Positions 1-12,900 of a stretch of DNA of 64,000 nt are shown here, one piece after another. Numbering within the stretch: position 1 is the first letter of the stretch; each line of letters opens with the position of its first letter. The notes beneath the pieces were generated by a model. The model worked only from the letters and a program-made list of their open reading frames with translations. It ran no database searches and was not told where the DNA came from. Origin of the DNA: Channallabes apus (taxonomy: Eukaryota; Chordata; Actinopteri; Siluriformes; Clariidae); contig CM060107.1 of NCBI GenBank assembly GCA_030522415.1, forward strand, positions 27,556,571-27,620,570. Direction: 5' to 3'. The position numbers were made by a program, and so were the translations under genes.

Positions 1-783
1 TTGAATTGTGTAAGTGTTTTTAAAGAAGGACAAATATTTTGTCAACATTCAGCAAGTGAAATGCCTGAACCTTGAAAAACTTGCAAAAAGACTCATCTGT
101 CCGTGGGGACTGTACACACACAATCATTCACCAACACCATTTGCACATTACAGGAACTTGACTGGGAGTTATTGCTGCATCCCTCTTACAGTTCAGATCG
201 CCCTCTAAGCCATTTCCACATGTTTGGAGTTCCTAGGAGGCCAGTGTTTCAGAATTAGGGAGTCTTATCATGGCTCTGGAATACTAAGAAATGTTTCTAC
301 TTTGATGGTATACTAACACTGGGATAAAAGTGCACTAAGATGAGTTTTTAGTCTCATAACTGTATTATGTTATTCCGAGCAGTCGAAAGTAAAGGTTTGC
401 CTCTTGTAACATGCTCGGGGTGGCAAGTGTACAGGTATCAGTGTATCAAGTTTAAACTTGTTGCAGATTACACTTTCAGTACAGTGTCTGTCCCCTGCAC
501 AGTGAAATGGAGATTGCTAGGGATCCAGAAGGAGTAGGAACAACTGGAAGGAGGTTTATCAGGCAGATGGTAATAGATGGTAATATATTTTAATTGGTAT
601 TACAATTAAAGCAAGAAAGAAAAAGAGAGAGAGAGAGAGAGAGGTAACCATCTGATCACACACCATGCCCAATATACCCTAATCAATATCTATACTGTTT
701 TACCAGAATATGTCATACAGAGCATGCTGCACGTATCTTTATATTGTCAGTGTTCAACATCAAAACATACATGTAATTCCTAC
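1..783. other. left edge, inside tbc1d2 (intron after exon 11)
   Basis: No coding exon was found. Exon 11 of tbc1d2 ends at 784 with a GT donor, so this stretch is intron and the last coding part of the gene lies further left. A GA microsatellite sits at about 624-643. Nothing else is recognised. Confidence 0.6.
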
Positions 784-969
784 CTTGGGTCCCTCATAGA
801 GAAAGGCATCCCATATTTTGAAGAGGATATCACTGACTACACTGTCCACAAAAACCACCAGGAACCAGTTGAAGGTGATGAGGGAGAAGTCTACTTTATA
901 TTGCTCAAAATGAGCATGAAGTCGGGGCAGCTTCTCGCTCATCAGGTCCTTAAACACACGCTGGTCCAC
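784..969 (-). CDS. tbc1d2: tbc1d2 exon 11 (TBC domain, C-terminal part)
   Basis: 62 codons, phase 0 at both ends, from [17 protein letters not shown] to LYEGPK. It holds the conserved [13 protein letters not shown] block of the TBC C-terminal lobe. The acceptor is ctgcag at 970-975 (read on minus) and the donor is gtagga. The next expected block, the FRFALALFK region, is not in the window. Confidence 0.93.
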
Positions 970-3900
970 CTGCAGACATAACACACACAGACACACACAC
1001 ATATATATATAAATATTGTGAAATGAAGCTCATTCAAGAATTTGGAGGAGATTCACAAGGAGTGGTCTGCAGCTGGAGTCACTGCTTCAAGAGCCACCAT
1101 GCACAGACGTATCCAGGACATGAGCTACAACTGTCACATTCCTTGTGTCAAACCACTCTAGAACCAGAGACAACATCAGAGGTGTCTTACCTGGGCTAAG
1201 GACAAAAACGACTGGCTCAGTTGGCCAATTGCCTCTTTTCAGATGAAAGTAAATTTTGTTGGAAACCAGTCTGGAGGAAGAGAGGAGAGGCACAGAAGCC
1301 AAGCTGCTTGAGGTCCAGTGTAAAGGTTGCACATTCAGTGGTGGTTTGGTGTTTCATCAGGTCCAAGGTCAGCACAGCTGTCTACCAGGAAATTTTAGAG
1401 CACTTTATGCTTCCCTCTGCTGACCATCTTTATGGAAATTTTATTTTCCAGCAAAATGTGGCACCTGTCCACACTGCCAAAAGGAACTAATACCTAATTT
1501 AAGAACTATTGTTATCACTGTGGTTTTTGGGCAGCAAAACCTAAACCTTATAGAGAATCTATGGAGTATTGTAGAGGAAGATGCGCGACACCAGACCCAA
1601 AAATGCAGAAGAGCTGATGGCCGCTATCGGAGCAACCCTGGGCCTCCACAACACCTCAGCAGTGCCACAGACTGATCACATTGCTGCAGTAATCCATGCA
1701 AAGGGAGCCCTGACCAAATTCTGAGTGATCTTCATACTCTCCAGAACTCCACAAAATCAACTTTTCAATGACATTCTAATTTATTGAGATGAACCTGTGT
1801 GTGCACACGTACACATACTGAGGCACTTACAGATTTCAAAGCATTAAAGCTACATAAATACTATATACAAAATTTATAGTAACAGATTATAGACCAACAA
1901 ATACTAAGTTTCAGAATAGAAAAATAGCATGCGATAAAGCATGTAGTGGTACTAGATGGAAAAGAATAACTAACCGTCTCCTGCTGACAAAGAAAGCAAA
2001 ATGAGAAGTGCTTTATAAGACTATCTGCAATTTCCTGTTTTTAAATGTTACCAGGTGACTACTGTATTACTTTTATTATTATTATTGCAATCCCGTTTTT
2101 CTTTTCTCATAAGGGTTTACGTGAATGTTGCTGCATCAGTCTTGTTAAGGTGTACAATTCATCGATCACATAACAGTCACCACAGAGTGCATGCACATTA
2201 AAAAAAATCTACATTCACTCAAAATGATGCATAATGGGGAGATAAAAAGAGGAAAGCAGGTAGGGAAGGTGATGTTTTGTAAATGGGGAACTTTTGATTA
2301 AATAAAACAGCATTATAAAAACATATTGCTTAATTTCTTAATAAGATTTATTACCACTGTGGTAAAATGTTAAAAAAGTCTGGATTTTTTCTAAATCAAA
2401 CTTTATTCATTTAAAGCATGACACAATGTAGTTTTTTTTTACTACTACTACTACTAATAATAATAATTCAATCAAGTCATATTATGTTCCATGCTAGGAT
2501 TAGGAAATTTAGTATTAAGAGATTAACCTCCTGAGACTTGGACTCTATTGTTGTGTTCATTGCCATTTCTACTAACTTTCCTTTTTTTCATAGTTGATCA
2601 CAATAAACTTAAATCAATGTCTTTAACCAGGAAGAAGTTTGGCTAAATAATTATAACCAACAGTTCTCAAATGTAGCTGGGACAAAATTTCATGGCCTTT
2701 CGGGTCTCAAGAGGTTTTAAAAGCTTTTTTTCTGCTCTATGACTCTAATGAAGTCATTAACCTGAGCAGGTTACATGCATACAAAACAAAAAAAACAAAC
2801 AAAAAAAAAAAGGTTGACTGCCTTTAACCAGGATTTTGGCAAGCAATGTGGTGCTCAATTCACCTGTAAAAATTATTCCTCATGCTCCCAGATCCACTCT
2901 TTCACAATGTAGAGCCCTGGAATATGCGCGTTTCAGCAGAAAAGAAAAAACAAATGCATTGATCTGATAACCTGGTCATTCAAAAAATTCAGGTCATCAG
3001 CCAACTTCATTTTATTACCACTTAGCATTGTTGAGGCTAGATCTGACCGACTGAAATAACCCGAGATCATAACAGTGCCTCCAAAGGCTTGCGCAGTGGA
3101 CACTATGCATGGTGGGTGCATAACTTCATGCATTTCTAGATTTACCCAAATCCAGGGTAATGAGCATGTCAAGGTTGATGTGGTTTCACTAATAAACATG
3201 GCTGTGATTTTTACTCTCGATTTTTATGATGAAACTTCACTAAGCATTAAAGTGACCTATGATGAGTGTGTGTCTATTTTTCTGAGCACATTTACACTGT
3301 AAAGTTCATGTTTCAGGACTAACCTTCCAGGAGGTGATGTTCTTTACCTCATTATGCATCTGAGTAGTTGAGGATTAAGAGCCTTATTCAAGGGCCTAAC
3401 CGTGGCAACCGTGGTCATATACTGTAGTCCAGTGCCTTAACCGCTGAGCGCTTTGATTGATGCAATAACATGACCCTAAAATGCTGACTGTTTTGGCCAG
3501 GCGGCTTAAGCAGAAGTTTCTGCTGTGACACTACATATGTAGTTTGAACAAACATACTGCAGTACTGAAGGCTGGATAATAATGAAAAATACAGAGAACA
3601 CATTAAGAACTAATGAAACACAGCCATCTAAAATCACATGGTAATAGGACTCACTCCAGCTGAGTCTACTCAGTGTTCTACTTCAGGCAGCAGTTACAGG
3701 ATTTTTCCGAATTGGGGGGAAAAGAAAAGAAGAAGAAGAGGAAAAAAAAACACTGCGAGTGCTTTTAATAGTACCTGTGAGCCGAGGAGCGTCTTGGTGT
3801 AATAGTCTCGTGGCATGAAAACTTCCACAATGGTAATGAGACACCAGAAAGCCTCCTCCTGCTCCAGATAGAGAAGAGCTATTGCTGCTAGCCTATAGGA

Positions 3901-6900
3901 TTTAATTGCAAAAGAAAAAAAAATAATGCAGAAACAGTTGAAAAGTATTATGGCCACTTTTTCTGTTTGTATTATGATACACTTCTCCTGATATATGACA
4001 GTATTCCACATTATAGTATTGTATACAGTACGTTATTTAATATAGTTCTTTTTTTTTAAATAAATTTTTTAAGTGGCATCCTGTTTGTAATGCCTTGTTT
4101 TGTAGAACATCATAGTGAAGTATGTAGTGTGTTTACCTGTTAAGTCCCTGACAGTAGCCTATGTCTGGGTTCCTCCAGGCGAAAGCCAGCAGCACGTTTC
4201 TGAGTTTCTGGATGCCATCAGCTGAAGGTGAAGCATAGTGCTTGTTATTGGGCAGGGTGCGCAGCAGGTCAAGCTCTATCTGTTTAGAAGCTGGGTTAGG
4301 CTTGTTCCTCGCTGTGCACAATAGGCTCTCATAGTAGTCTGGCTTCTGGCACTCACGGATCTTCTTCACATGGACGTTAACACACCAGCTCCAGACTTTG
4401 GAGCGATGCACATGAGGCACACCATTGCGGATTAAAGCCTTTAACTCTGGACAGCGTACCATCTCCCTGTTCATGATACTAGCCAGGTAGTTTTCCCATT
4501 TCACCCCAACAGACACTTCCTGGTCGGTCAAGGAGAGAGACCTGAGTTCTAGAGCTCTAACTCTGGCTACCAGCTTCTCTTCCTCATCCTCCTCCTCTGG
4601 CACGGTTTTGAAGCCATATACATCGTACTCGCTGCGAAAGAAAGTGGAAATACATCATCAACACATTTTTTTTTCATTAACATGAATTAAACAGTGCAAA
4701 TTTGTATATAGGATCTTTTATCGTGTTGCTCTTATGTAATTTAGATGTTTAGGTTTTGTCTGAAATACAGTTTAGTTGTAGAGAGAAACTTATATTTTTA
4801 GTAGAATATATATATTAGGACTGCACGATATTAGGAAATTATGCGATATGGTTGTTGAATATTGCGATAACGATATTTCTTGCGATATAACATTTCCCTA
4901 GAGAAATGCATTTTTTTATTATTGCCTATTTTTTTTATTATTTACTTATATGTAATGATCATACTAAAATAAACAGGTAATAGATATTCGTCTGATGTAA
5001 TTAAATCTAATTCAGGCTAAAAAGAAACTATATGTCAAGGAAGTTGCAAATATTTAGACTTCAAAACACTATGAATGACTTAAACCCCTCAGCAGATATT
5101 CAGATTTCTGGTTTGCTGTTACTATAAACCTGCCAACACAATATGAATTACTTTCAAACATTACTTTTTATTTACGTGTAACCATACACTCATCGATTTC
5201 ATTTATCGCAACTCTTTGCGATACAGATATTGCGTATACCATTATCGCGATAATGTTAATTTTTCGATATATTGTGCAGCCCTACTGTATGATACATAAA
5301 ATATAAATGTATCATAGTTACTGATATTACCATATGTATATTACTGCTATTTGTGTATAATTTGAACACCCGAGCAAAAACTCCTACATTAGTGTTTTTA
5401 ACTGTAGATAGAAACAAAATAGAGAATAAATATGAAGTGCTCGAACGTTGGCATCACAGAAGCTGACATTTGAACAAGAAACTGTCAGGATACCTGACAG
5501 GATGAGGCTTGAGAATCATGTGCTCCTGCTGGTCAGAGCTCTCCACCTGCAGCGCATCCTCCAGCAGTCTAGATATGACATCTCCGCTCGGGCTCTGCTC
5601 AGGTAAGGAGCACACCGGAGTCTTAACCTCCTGCAGGAGCACAAGGTACTTGCTCTCGACCTGGCACATCTTGGCCTCCAGAGCACTGTACTGCATTGAA
5701 ACAGAGTGAATGTGCAGATTAAAAAGAGCAAAGATGCAACCAATAGGATGGAAGAGACTATTTATAAACAACTAAACTATACAGATGGTTCCACACCAAA
5801 ATGGGAAGTGATACAATACTGAATCAATAAAAAAAAAGCACAAGTCTAAAATATGCAAAAGGAGTCATGGTTTTTCACCCGTAACTTCCCGTACTCGTAA
5901 AGATAAAAACAATACAACACATGCACACTCACTCACCTTTGCCTCCAGGAGCTTCTCTCTAGTTTCAGCATTCCTTCGTAAAACTGTCAATTCAAGTATT
6001 TCTTTGTTCAGGAAATTATTCTGGGATTTGTAGCCCTGAAGGCTGTCCTGAAACAGAAAAAAACAGGAAGGTTTATGGCATGATCATTTGACAGACTGGT
6101 TCCAAATATAAATTTTTCATCTAATGTGAATTACTGTCCCTGGAACAGAATTAAAAATAAAGTCATAAAATTATTCATCATTCATTCATCTTCTATAACG
6201 CTTATCCTGATACAGGGTCATGGGGGCCTCAGAAGACTGTGAGCATGAGGCATGGTACACTCTGGACAGGGTGCCAATTCATCGCAGGATACCCACACAT
6301 GACGGTCAATTTGAAAATGCCAATTAGCCTAATCCACATGTGTTTGGACTGTTGGAGGAAACCGGAACACGGGGAGAACATGTAAACTCCACACATATAC
6401 AGTACATGAGGCAGAATCGAACCTGGAATCCCAAACAACTATGCCACCACTTTTAGTAAATTTTGACAGATAAAAATGATGCATTGGGGTGCTGAGCCAC
6501 CGACGAATGTCATACAATCTTAAATGCCCCTTTACTGGATTGATGAACACCATTCTTCCAAAACATCTTTTTTCAACCTGTGGTTTTGAGATGGTGAAGG
6601 AGAGTCAAAATCTCTTATTGCTGCTCAACCAAGTTGAAATCTGATGACAAGGACGGGCACAGCTTATTTTTATACTCATTAAATCAGCAATCCCATGTGC
6701 CCTGTGGATGAGGAATTAGTCATGTTCATATTTCTGTTCCTATGACGTTCCAAAAAGTATTCTCAAATAAACTCAGGCCAGATTCTCCAAATCTGAACAT
6801 AATACACACTGCCTCTCAAAAGTTTGGGATCACTTAGAAATTGTATTGTTTTCCAAGGAAACACACACAAAATTAGTCTGAAAAGAAAATATATCAAAAG

Positions 6901-9900
6901 AACAAGACATGCTGACATTGTCAGAGTTAGAAACAATGATTTTGATGGAAATGTGTTGTTCAAACTTTGCCTTCATAAAAAAATAATAAAATAAAATAAA
7001 AACACCTTTTGCAGCAAAAGGCAGGCCATGACCATTCTAGCTGTCAATTTCTTAAGAGAATCTGATGAAATTTCACCCCATGCATCCTGGAGCATCTTCC
7101 ACAAGATGGATACGCTTGATAGACTTCCTCCGTACCGCACGATCATGCTGCTCCCACAACAGCTCAATAGGGTTCAGATCCGGAGATAGGCAGGCCGCCC
7201 AGAATTGCGGCTTAACATTGTTTGTGAAATAGATAAAATTGTTTTTAAATTGCATCGAAAATTTTTTTGCAAGTGATCCCAAACTTTTGAGCGGTAGTGT
7301 ACAAAGTATAAATATAAGCGTACTTGTGCTTTATTTATGCACTGTTTGTATTGATACTTACTACTGTGATCTAATCTTAATAATGTTTGTGAGTCTGCTT
7401 ACCTTCATGAGGTGGAGCTCTTGCCTTTCCCGTGCTAAAGGAGAACCGCACTCGTTTGTCTCAGTGCTCCCTTCCTGCTGTGACAGCTTCATTATCACCT
7501 GGTCTTTGGCCTGGATGGTCTCCATCAGCATGCCTAACTGATCATTAATGTCTCCCACTTTGATCTTCAGGCTCTTCAGCTCCTGCTGTAGGCTTTCCTT
7601 CTCCAGCGCTAGTCTCTCCATGTGACCACATAAGGATTGGATCTGACCATCTCGCTCAGTCAAAGCTCCGGCTATGTCCATCTCCCCTGACCAGCGCTCA
7701 CACTGAGCAGTCCTCAGAGTCTGCTGGAGAAGACGCACCAGCTCCTAGCGGAAAAGGGAAAAATCACTTCATCAGGACATTTGCTCTGGCTATAGGCTTA
7801 CACGCGCACACACACACACGCACACAAGGCAAAAAATAAAGCAAGTCATCTGTGCTTACAGATCAAGGTCTCCTGCAGTCAAATTTACCTTATTTAGTTG
7901 TGGCCAAACTGACCATTTCGTTTACACTGTATTCTAGTGGTTTCTGTGTAGAATCTGTGCTGACAAAGACTAGATAACTCTAAACCTAGAAGAGGCAATG
8001 GTCATGCAAGGTTTCTTGATCAGGATTGGCAGAATTGGGAAAAAGGGGATGACTAAGTGCTTTAGGAAGGAATACATAAAAAAAGCAATTGTTATAGCAC
8101 AAATATGCCAATAAAAGTAACCGATTTTTTTTTTTAATCCCTGATTTTATTTTATTTTATTTATTTACATTTATTTAACCAGGCAAGACAGATTAAGAAC
8201 AGGTTTCTTATTTACAACTGTGGCCTGATGCTTAAAATTTATTATAAATAGTAAAGAGACAACGTATCCATCTATTTTTGGTTGTTTTACGCCACATTAC
8301 ATAATATCCCAGAGTAATACAGACATATTTGTCACATTAATTTGAAAAACAATCTGTTTAGCAGTAACTTAAATATTACATGCGTCTTTGATGTAGAAGT
8401 TATTATTATTATTATTATTAAGTTGTTGCTGTTGTTGTTATGATAATAATAATAATAATAATAATAGTAGTAATAGTATTATCATCATTATTATTAGTAC
8501 TAGTAGTAGTAGCATAAGATAATAATAATTATGTTGTTGTTATGTTATGATAGTAGTAGTAGTATCATAACAACAACAACAACAACAAAATAATAATAAT
8601 ATAATTAATCATGAGTCCCTGTATGTATGGAACTCCAAAGTGTTCAAAAGTAAATAAATAAATAAATAGGACACGTATATGTAATATGAGAATGATATTG
8701 TGAAATAATGGAACATATTTTGAAAAAAAAGCTTATTATTGTGAAATATATTTATTTATTATTATGAAATAATATTTCATGGTCATTATTTTTCACAATA
8801 ACAGAGATTATTGCAGAGGCATTGTATTTAATTCATGCTGTTTTTATTTCAAAATGTAATTTTTTTTCTAAGTCAGTTTTTATTTCAAAATCCCGTTTTT
8901 CACGATGGCCTATTTATTTCATAATGCGATTTTTCAGCAGAATGAGTCGTTCTGTCAATCAAGAGCGATAGGGCGGAGCCAGTTGTGTGATTGGTTGCTC
9001 CTTTATTCAGACGTAAGTAATAGCGCATGAAGTATCGATTTAGGTCTAATGGTGCAATGCGTGTTCTATGCAGTAGGTGGCACTTGAGTTCCCACACCGC
9101 TGATGACGGTTCATCTTCCTCGGGCATTTAAGGGAAAATGACGTTAAATACAGGGCCTTCTCAAAAAATTAGCATATTGTGATAAAGTTCATTATTTTCT
9201 GTAATGTACTGATAAACATTAGACTTTCATATATTTTAGATTCATTACACACAACTGAAGTAGTTCAAGCCTTTTATTGTTTTAATATTGATGATTGTGG
9301 CATACAGCTCATGAAAACCCAAAATCCCTATCTCAAAAAATTAGCATATCATGAAAAGGTTCTCTAAACGAGCTATTAACCTAATCATCTGAATCAACTA
9401 ATTAACTCTAAACACCTGCAAAAGATTCCTGAGGCTTTTAAAAACTCCCAGCCTGGTTCATTACTCAAAACCGCAATCATGGGTAAGACTGCCGACCTGA
9501 CTGCTGTCCAGAAGGCCATCATTGACACCCTCAAGCAAGAGGGTAAGACACAGAAAGACATTTCTGAACGAATAGGCTGTTCCCAGAGTGCTGTATCAAG
9601 GCACCTCAGTGGGACGTCTGTGGGAAGGAAAAAGTGTGGCAGAAAACGCTGCACAATGAGAAGAGGTGACCGGCCCTGAGGAAGATTGTGGAGAAGGACC
9701 GATTCCAGACCTTGGGGACCTGCGGAAGCAGTGGACTGTGTCTGGAGTAGAAACATCCAGAGCCACCGTGTACAGGCGTGTGCAGGAAATGGGCTACAAG
9801 TTGCAAATTTTGCACGTCATTCGGAAATCAAGGTGCCAGAGTCTGGAGGAAGACTGGGGAGAGGGAAATGCCAAAATGCCTGAAGTCCAGTGTCAAGTAC

Positions 9901-12900
9901 CCACAGTCAGTGATGGTCTGGGGTGCCATGTCAGCTGCTGGTGTTGGTCCACTGTGTTTGATCAAGGGCAGGGTCAATGCAGCTAGCTATCAGGAGATTT
10001 TGGAGCACTTCATGCTTCCATCTGCTGAAAAGCTTTATGGAGATGAAGATTTCATTTTTCAGCACGACCTGGCACCTGCTCACAGTGCCAAAACCACTGG
10101 TAAATGGTTTACTGACCATGGTATTACTGTGCTCAATTGGCCTGCCAACTCTCCTGACCTGAAGCCCATAGAGAATCTGTGGGATATTGTGAAGAGAAAG
10201 TTGAGAGACAAGAATCTGCAAAAGGATTCCTGACCAAGTACTGAGTGCATAACTGAACATAATTATTTGAAGGTTGACTTTTTTTGTATTAAAAACATTT
10301 TCTTTTATTGGTCGGATGAAATATGCAAATTTTTTGAGATGGGCATTTTGGGTTTTCATGAGCTGTATGCCACCATCATCAATATTAAAACAATAAAAGG
10401 CTTGAACTACTTCAGTTGTGTGTAATGAATCTAAAATATATGAAAGTCTAATGTTTATCAGTACATTACAGAAAATAATGAACTTTATCACAATATGCAA
10501 ATTTTTTGAGAAAGACCTGTACAAGGTCTGTATACACGTTAACACACCTAAGTCACATATGACTGAAAAATTATTACTATATGTAACATTTATTACTGTT
10601 ACCGTGTTAAGGTTACACACAAACTTTCCGGCTGGTCTGAGGTACTGGATGATAATTTAGCTGAGAATAGCTGCTAGCCACCCACCTGTGTATGAAAGAA
10701 ACGGCTAAGATGTCTGAGCTTTTTAGCTTTCTCTGTAGAATGTTTGTAGGGTTACGAAGATGGTGAAGTGATGAATGAACGCTAAACTGTTAACTGTAGT
10801 GCGAGCATGACACAGCCATTTAGTTAAGTTGCTAGCGTTAGAACTTTATTAATCTCAATAAAATTTTAATCACAATTAAATGCTGGTGTGTTAGAAAACA
10901 CTGATCTTCTCACAAATATGCAGACCTGCTAATCCTCCCGTTTTTCTCTAGCTAGTAATTTACTCTGTGGTAAAAATTCTCCCGAGTTATAACAATATTT
11001 TACACCTTTCCCCCTTTGCAAATGTAATCATCAGTAATTGCATGAAAGCTAACCAGGTCGCCCACTTTAACCAAAGTTGTTTATGACTCAGACTAAATTA
11101 ACTATCAGTCAGCGCGCCAACTACAGGAAAAGTACCAAAGCTGTACAGATAACTACTAGATGGAAGTATTAATATTAGGGTGATTGTAATGTGCCAGTAT
11201 GACCCCAGCTATGACATTTCTTCAGAAATTAGCTTAAAATCAATGCAGACCACAAGATCAACTAGTCTGACATAAACAAAAATAATAATATTTATCCTAA
11301 AAGCCATGCTTATTCTGCTGTTTTCTTTTTGGTAGTAGCTGTCTCCATGTTTTTGTTTCAGGTTACCTATATCCTATCTTAATGGACAGCTTTGTAATTT
11401 TTCATTTAGTATCAATCCTATTACACACTAAATTGATAGTCTTATTCAGTTTAATCTTTGCTATTCAACAAAAATTTTACTTTCTTTCATTTCTTTCTTT
11501 CTAAGGTTGTAACCAACATGGTGGAATACCTCCAGCAGGCTGAAGTGTCAAGGCCGTACCCCTACATCCTGACGTTTGGGAGATAATGACCAGCGCTGGT
11601 CTCAGGCATTCGTCATTCTGGTGGGACAGGCTTTGGAGCAATGCACACTACTTGGGGCGGTTGATGTGTGCTTCAAGGCATTTTATATTTTTGACATTAA
11701 CTATCCAAAGCAGTGTGCTCCTGTATAGGAGTATTTGTAATGTTGCTATGAAATAGCGAGGCCTACTTGAAAAGAGTAATAGTGAGTAATACTATAGTAA
11801 ATGATGCCGCTGTTGATTATCTGTTCTTGTGCTTTTGAAAAATAAATGTTTTTTCTATGAACATTTAATATGATTTTGTTTATTGCATACATTATATTTA
11901 TGGTTTGCAAAACTTGGAAGTTTTTCTGTAATAAACCAGTATATCAAAGTAATTTAACTGTTTAATAGACATGGGTAGTTTTATTTTTTTTACAGATTCA
12001 CTGTAAAACATGAAAATAATAATAACCTATTTGTGAGGTAGAATTAATCCAACATTCCAGTTAAAATTAACCAACACCTGGGTAGAACATTTGACCAATT
12101 TATGTGGTAGAATTAACCCAGCATTATAGATAAATATGACAAAGTATTTGGGTTGAATGTTTAACCCATTTTGCTGGCAGCTCATGCTAGTAATTATTAT
12201 TGTAGTCAATATTAATTCAAAATAATATTTTCTCAGCCTTATTTTGAATTAATATTGTCTACAATAATAATTAAAATGAGTAACTAGTTTACTAGCCCGA
12301 GCTAATGCTGCCTCTGATTTTACTTCAGTTTATCTGTTTAGTTGATTTTCACTTGGCTCGGGTACAGAAGTGGGGAGGTGCTGATCAACATCATCCCTGA
12401 CCCTGAGGCTGCTGGATCCAGACTCACTGTCCCTGACCTTAATGTTAGAGCTGTCAGAGCCTCCAGAACTGTAATTTCCCCTCACGCCAAAGGCAGAATC
12501 AGTTAATTTTAAGAATTTCACAGTATCATCTTTTAAAGCTTGCTGTATCGTGAAAGGATCCATCTCTTTCCCTCTGTAAATTAAAAGTGAAAGTGGGCGT
12601 GGTTTCAGAACACATATGGAATAGGATTACAATACATTCACATGCACACAAACTGTGACGCTTTGGGCCTGATAGCCGGGGAAAAAGATCTCAGAGCCAA
12701 CAATACCGTTCAGCACAAAACCTTTATCAGCCTTTTTCAGCGTCACAAAGTTATAATACAAAACATACAGTAAAATTAAAGAAAAGAGTAAAACAATAGA
12801 GTGTTTCGGGGGGGGAGCAGCACAGCTGAGCTCCTGCTCTGTTCTCTCCTCCTCACACACACACACAAACACACACCTCCTCAGCGGACACGCGCAGCAG

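Larger units (their letters stand above)
970..3774 (-). other. tbc1d2 intron 10
   Basis: 2.8-kb intron. Besides the Tc1 remnant and a SINE-like fragment (3362-3451) it holds AT-rich unique sequence and a short ACT/AAT triplet run near 2441-2468. I see no exon in it. Confidence 0.7.

Noticed and set aside
9931..10620. 229-codon frame on minus
   Set aside because: Antisense of the Tc1 transposase and its inverted end; no coding features of its own.
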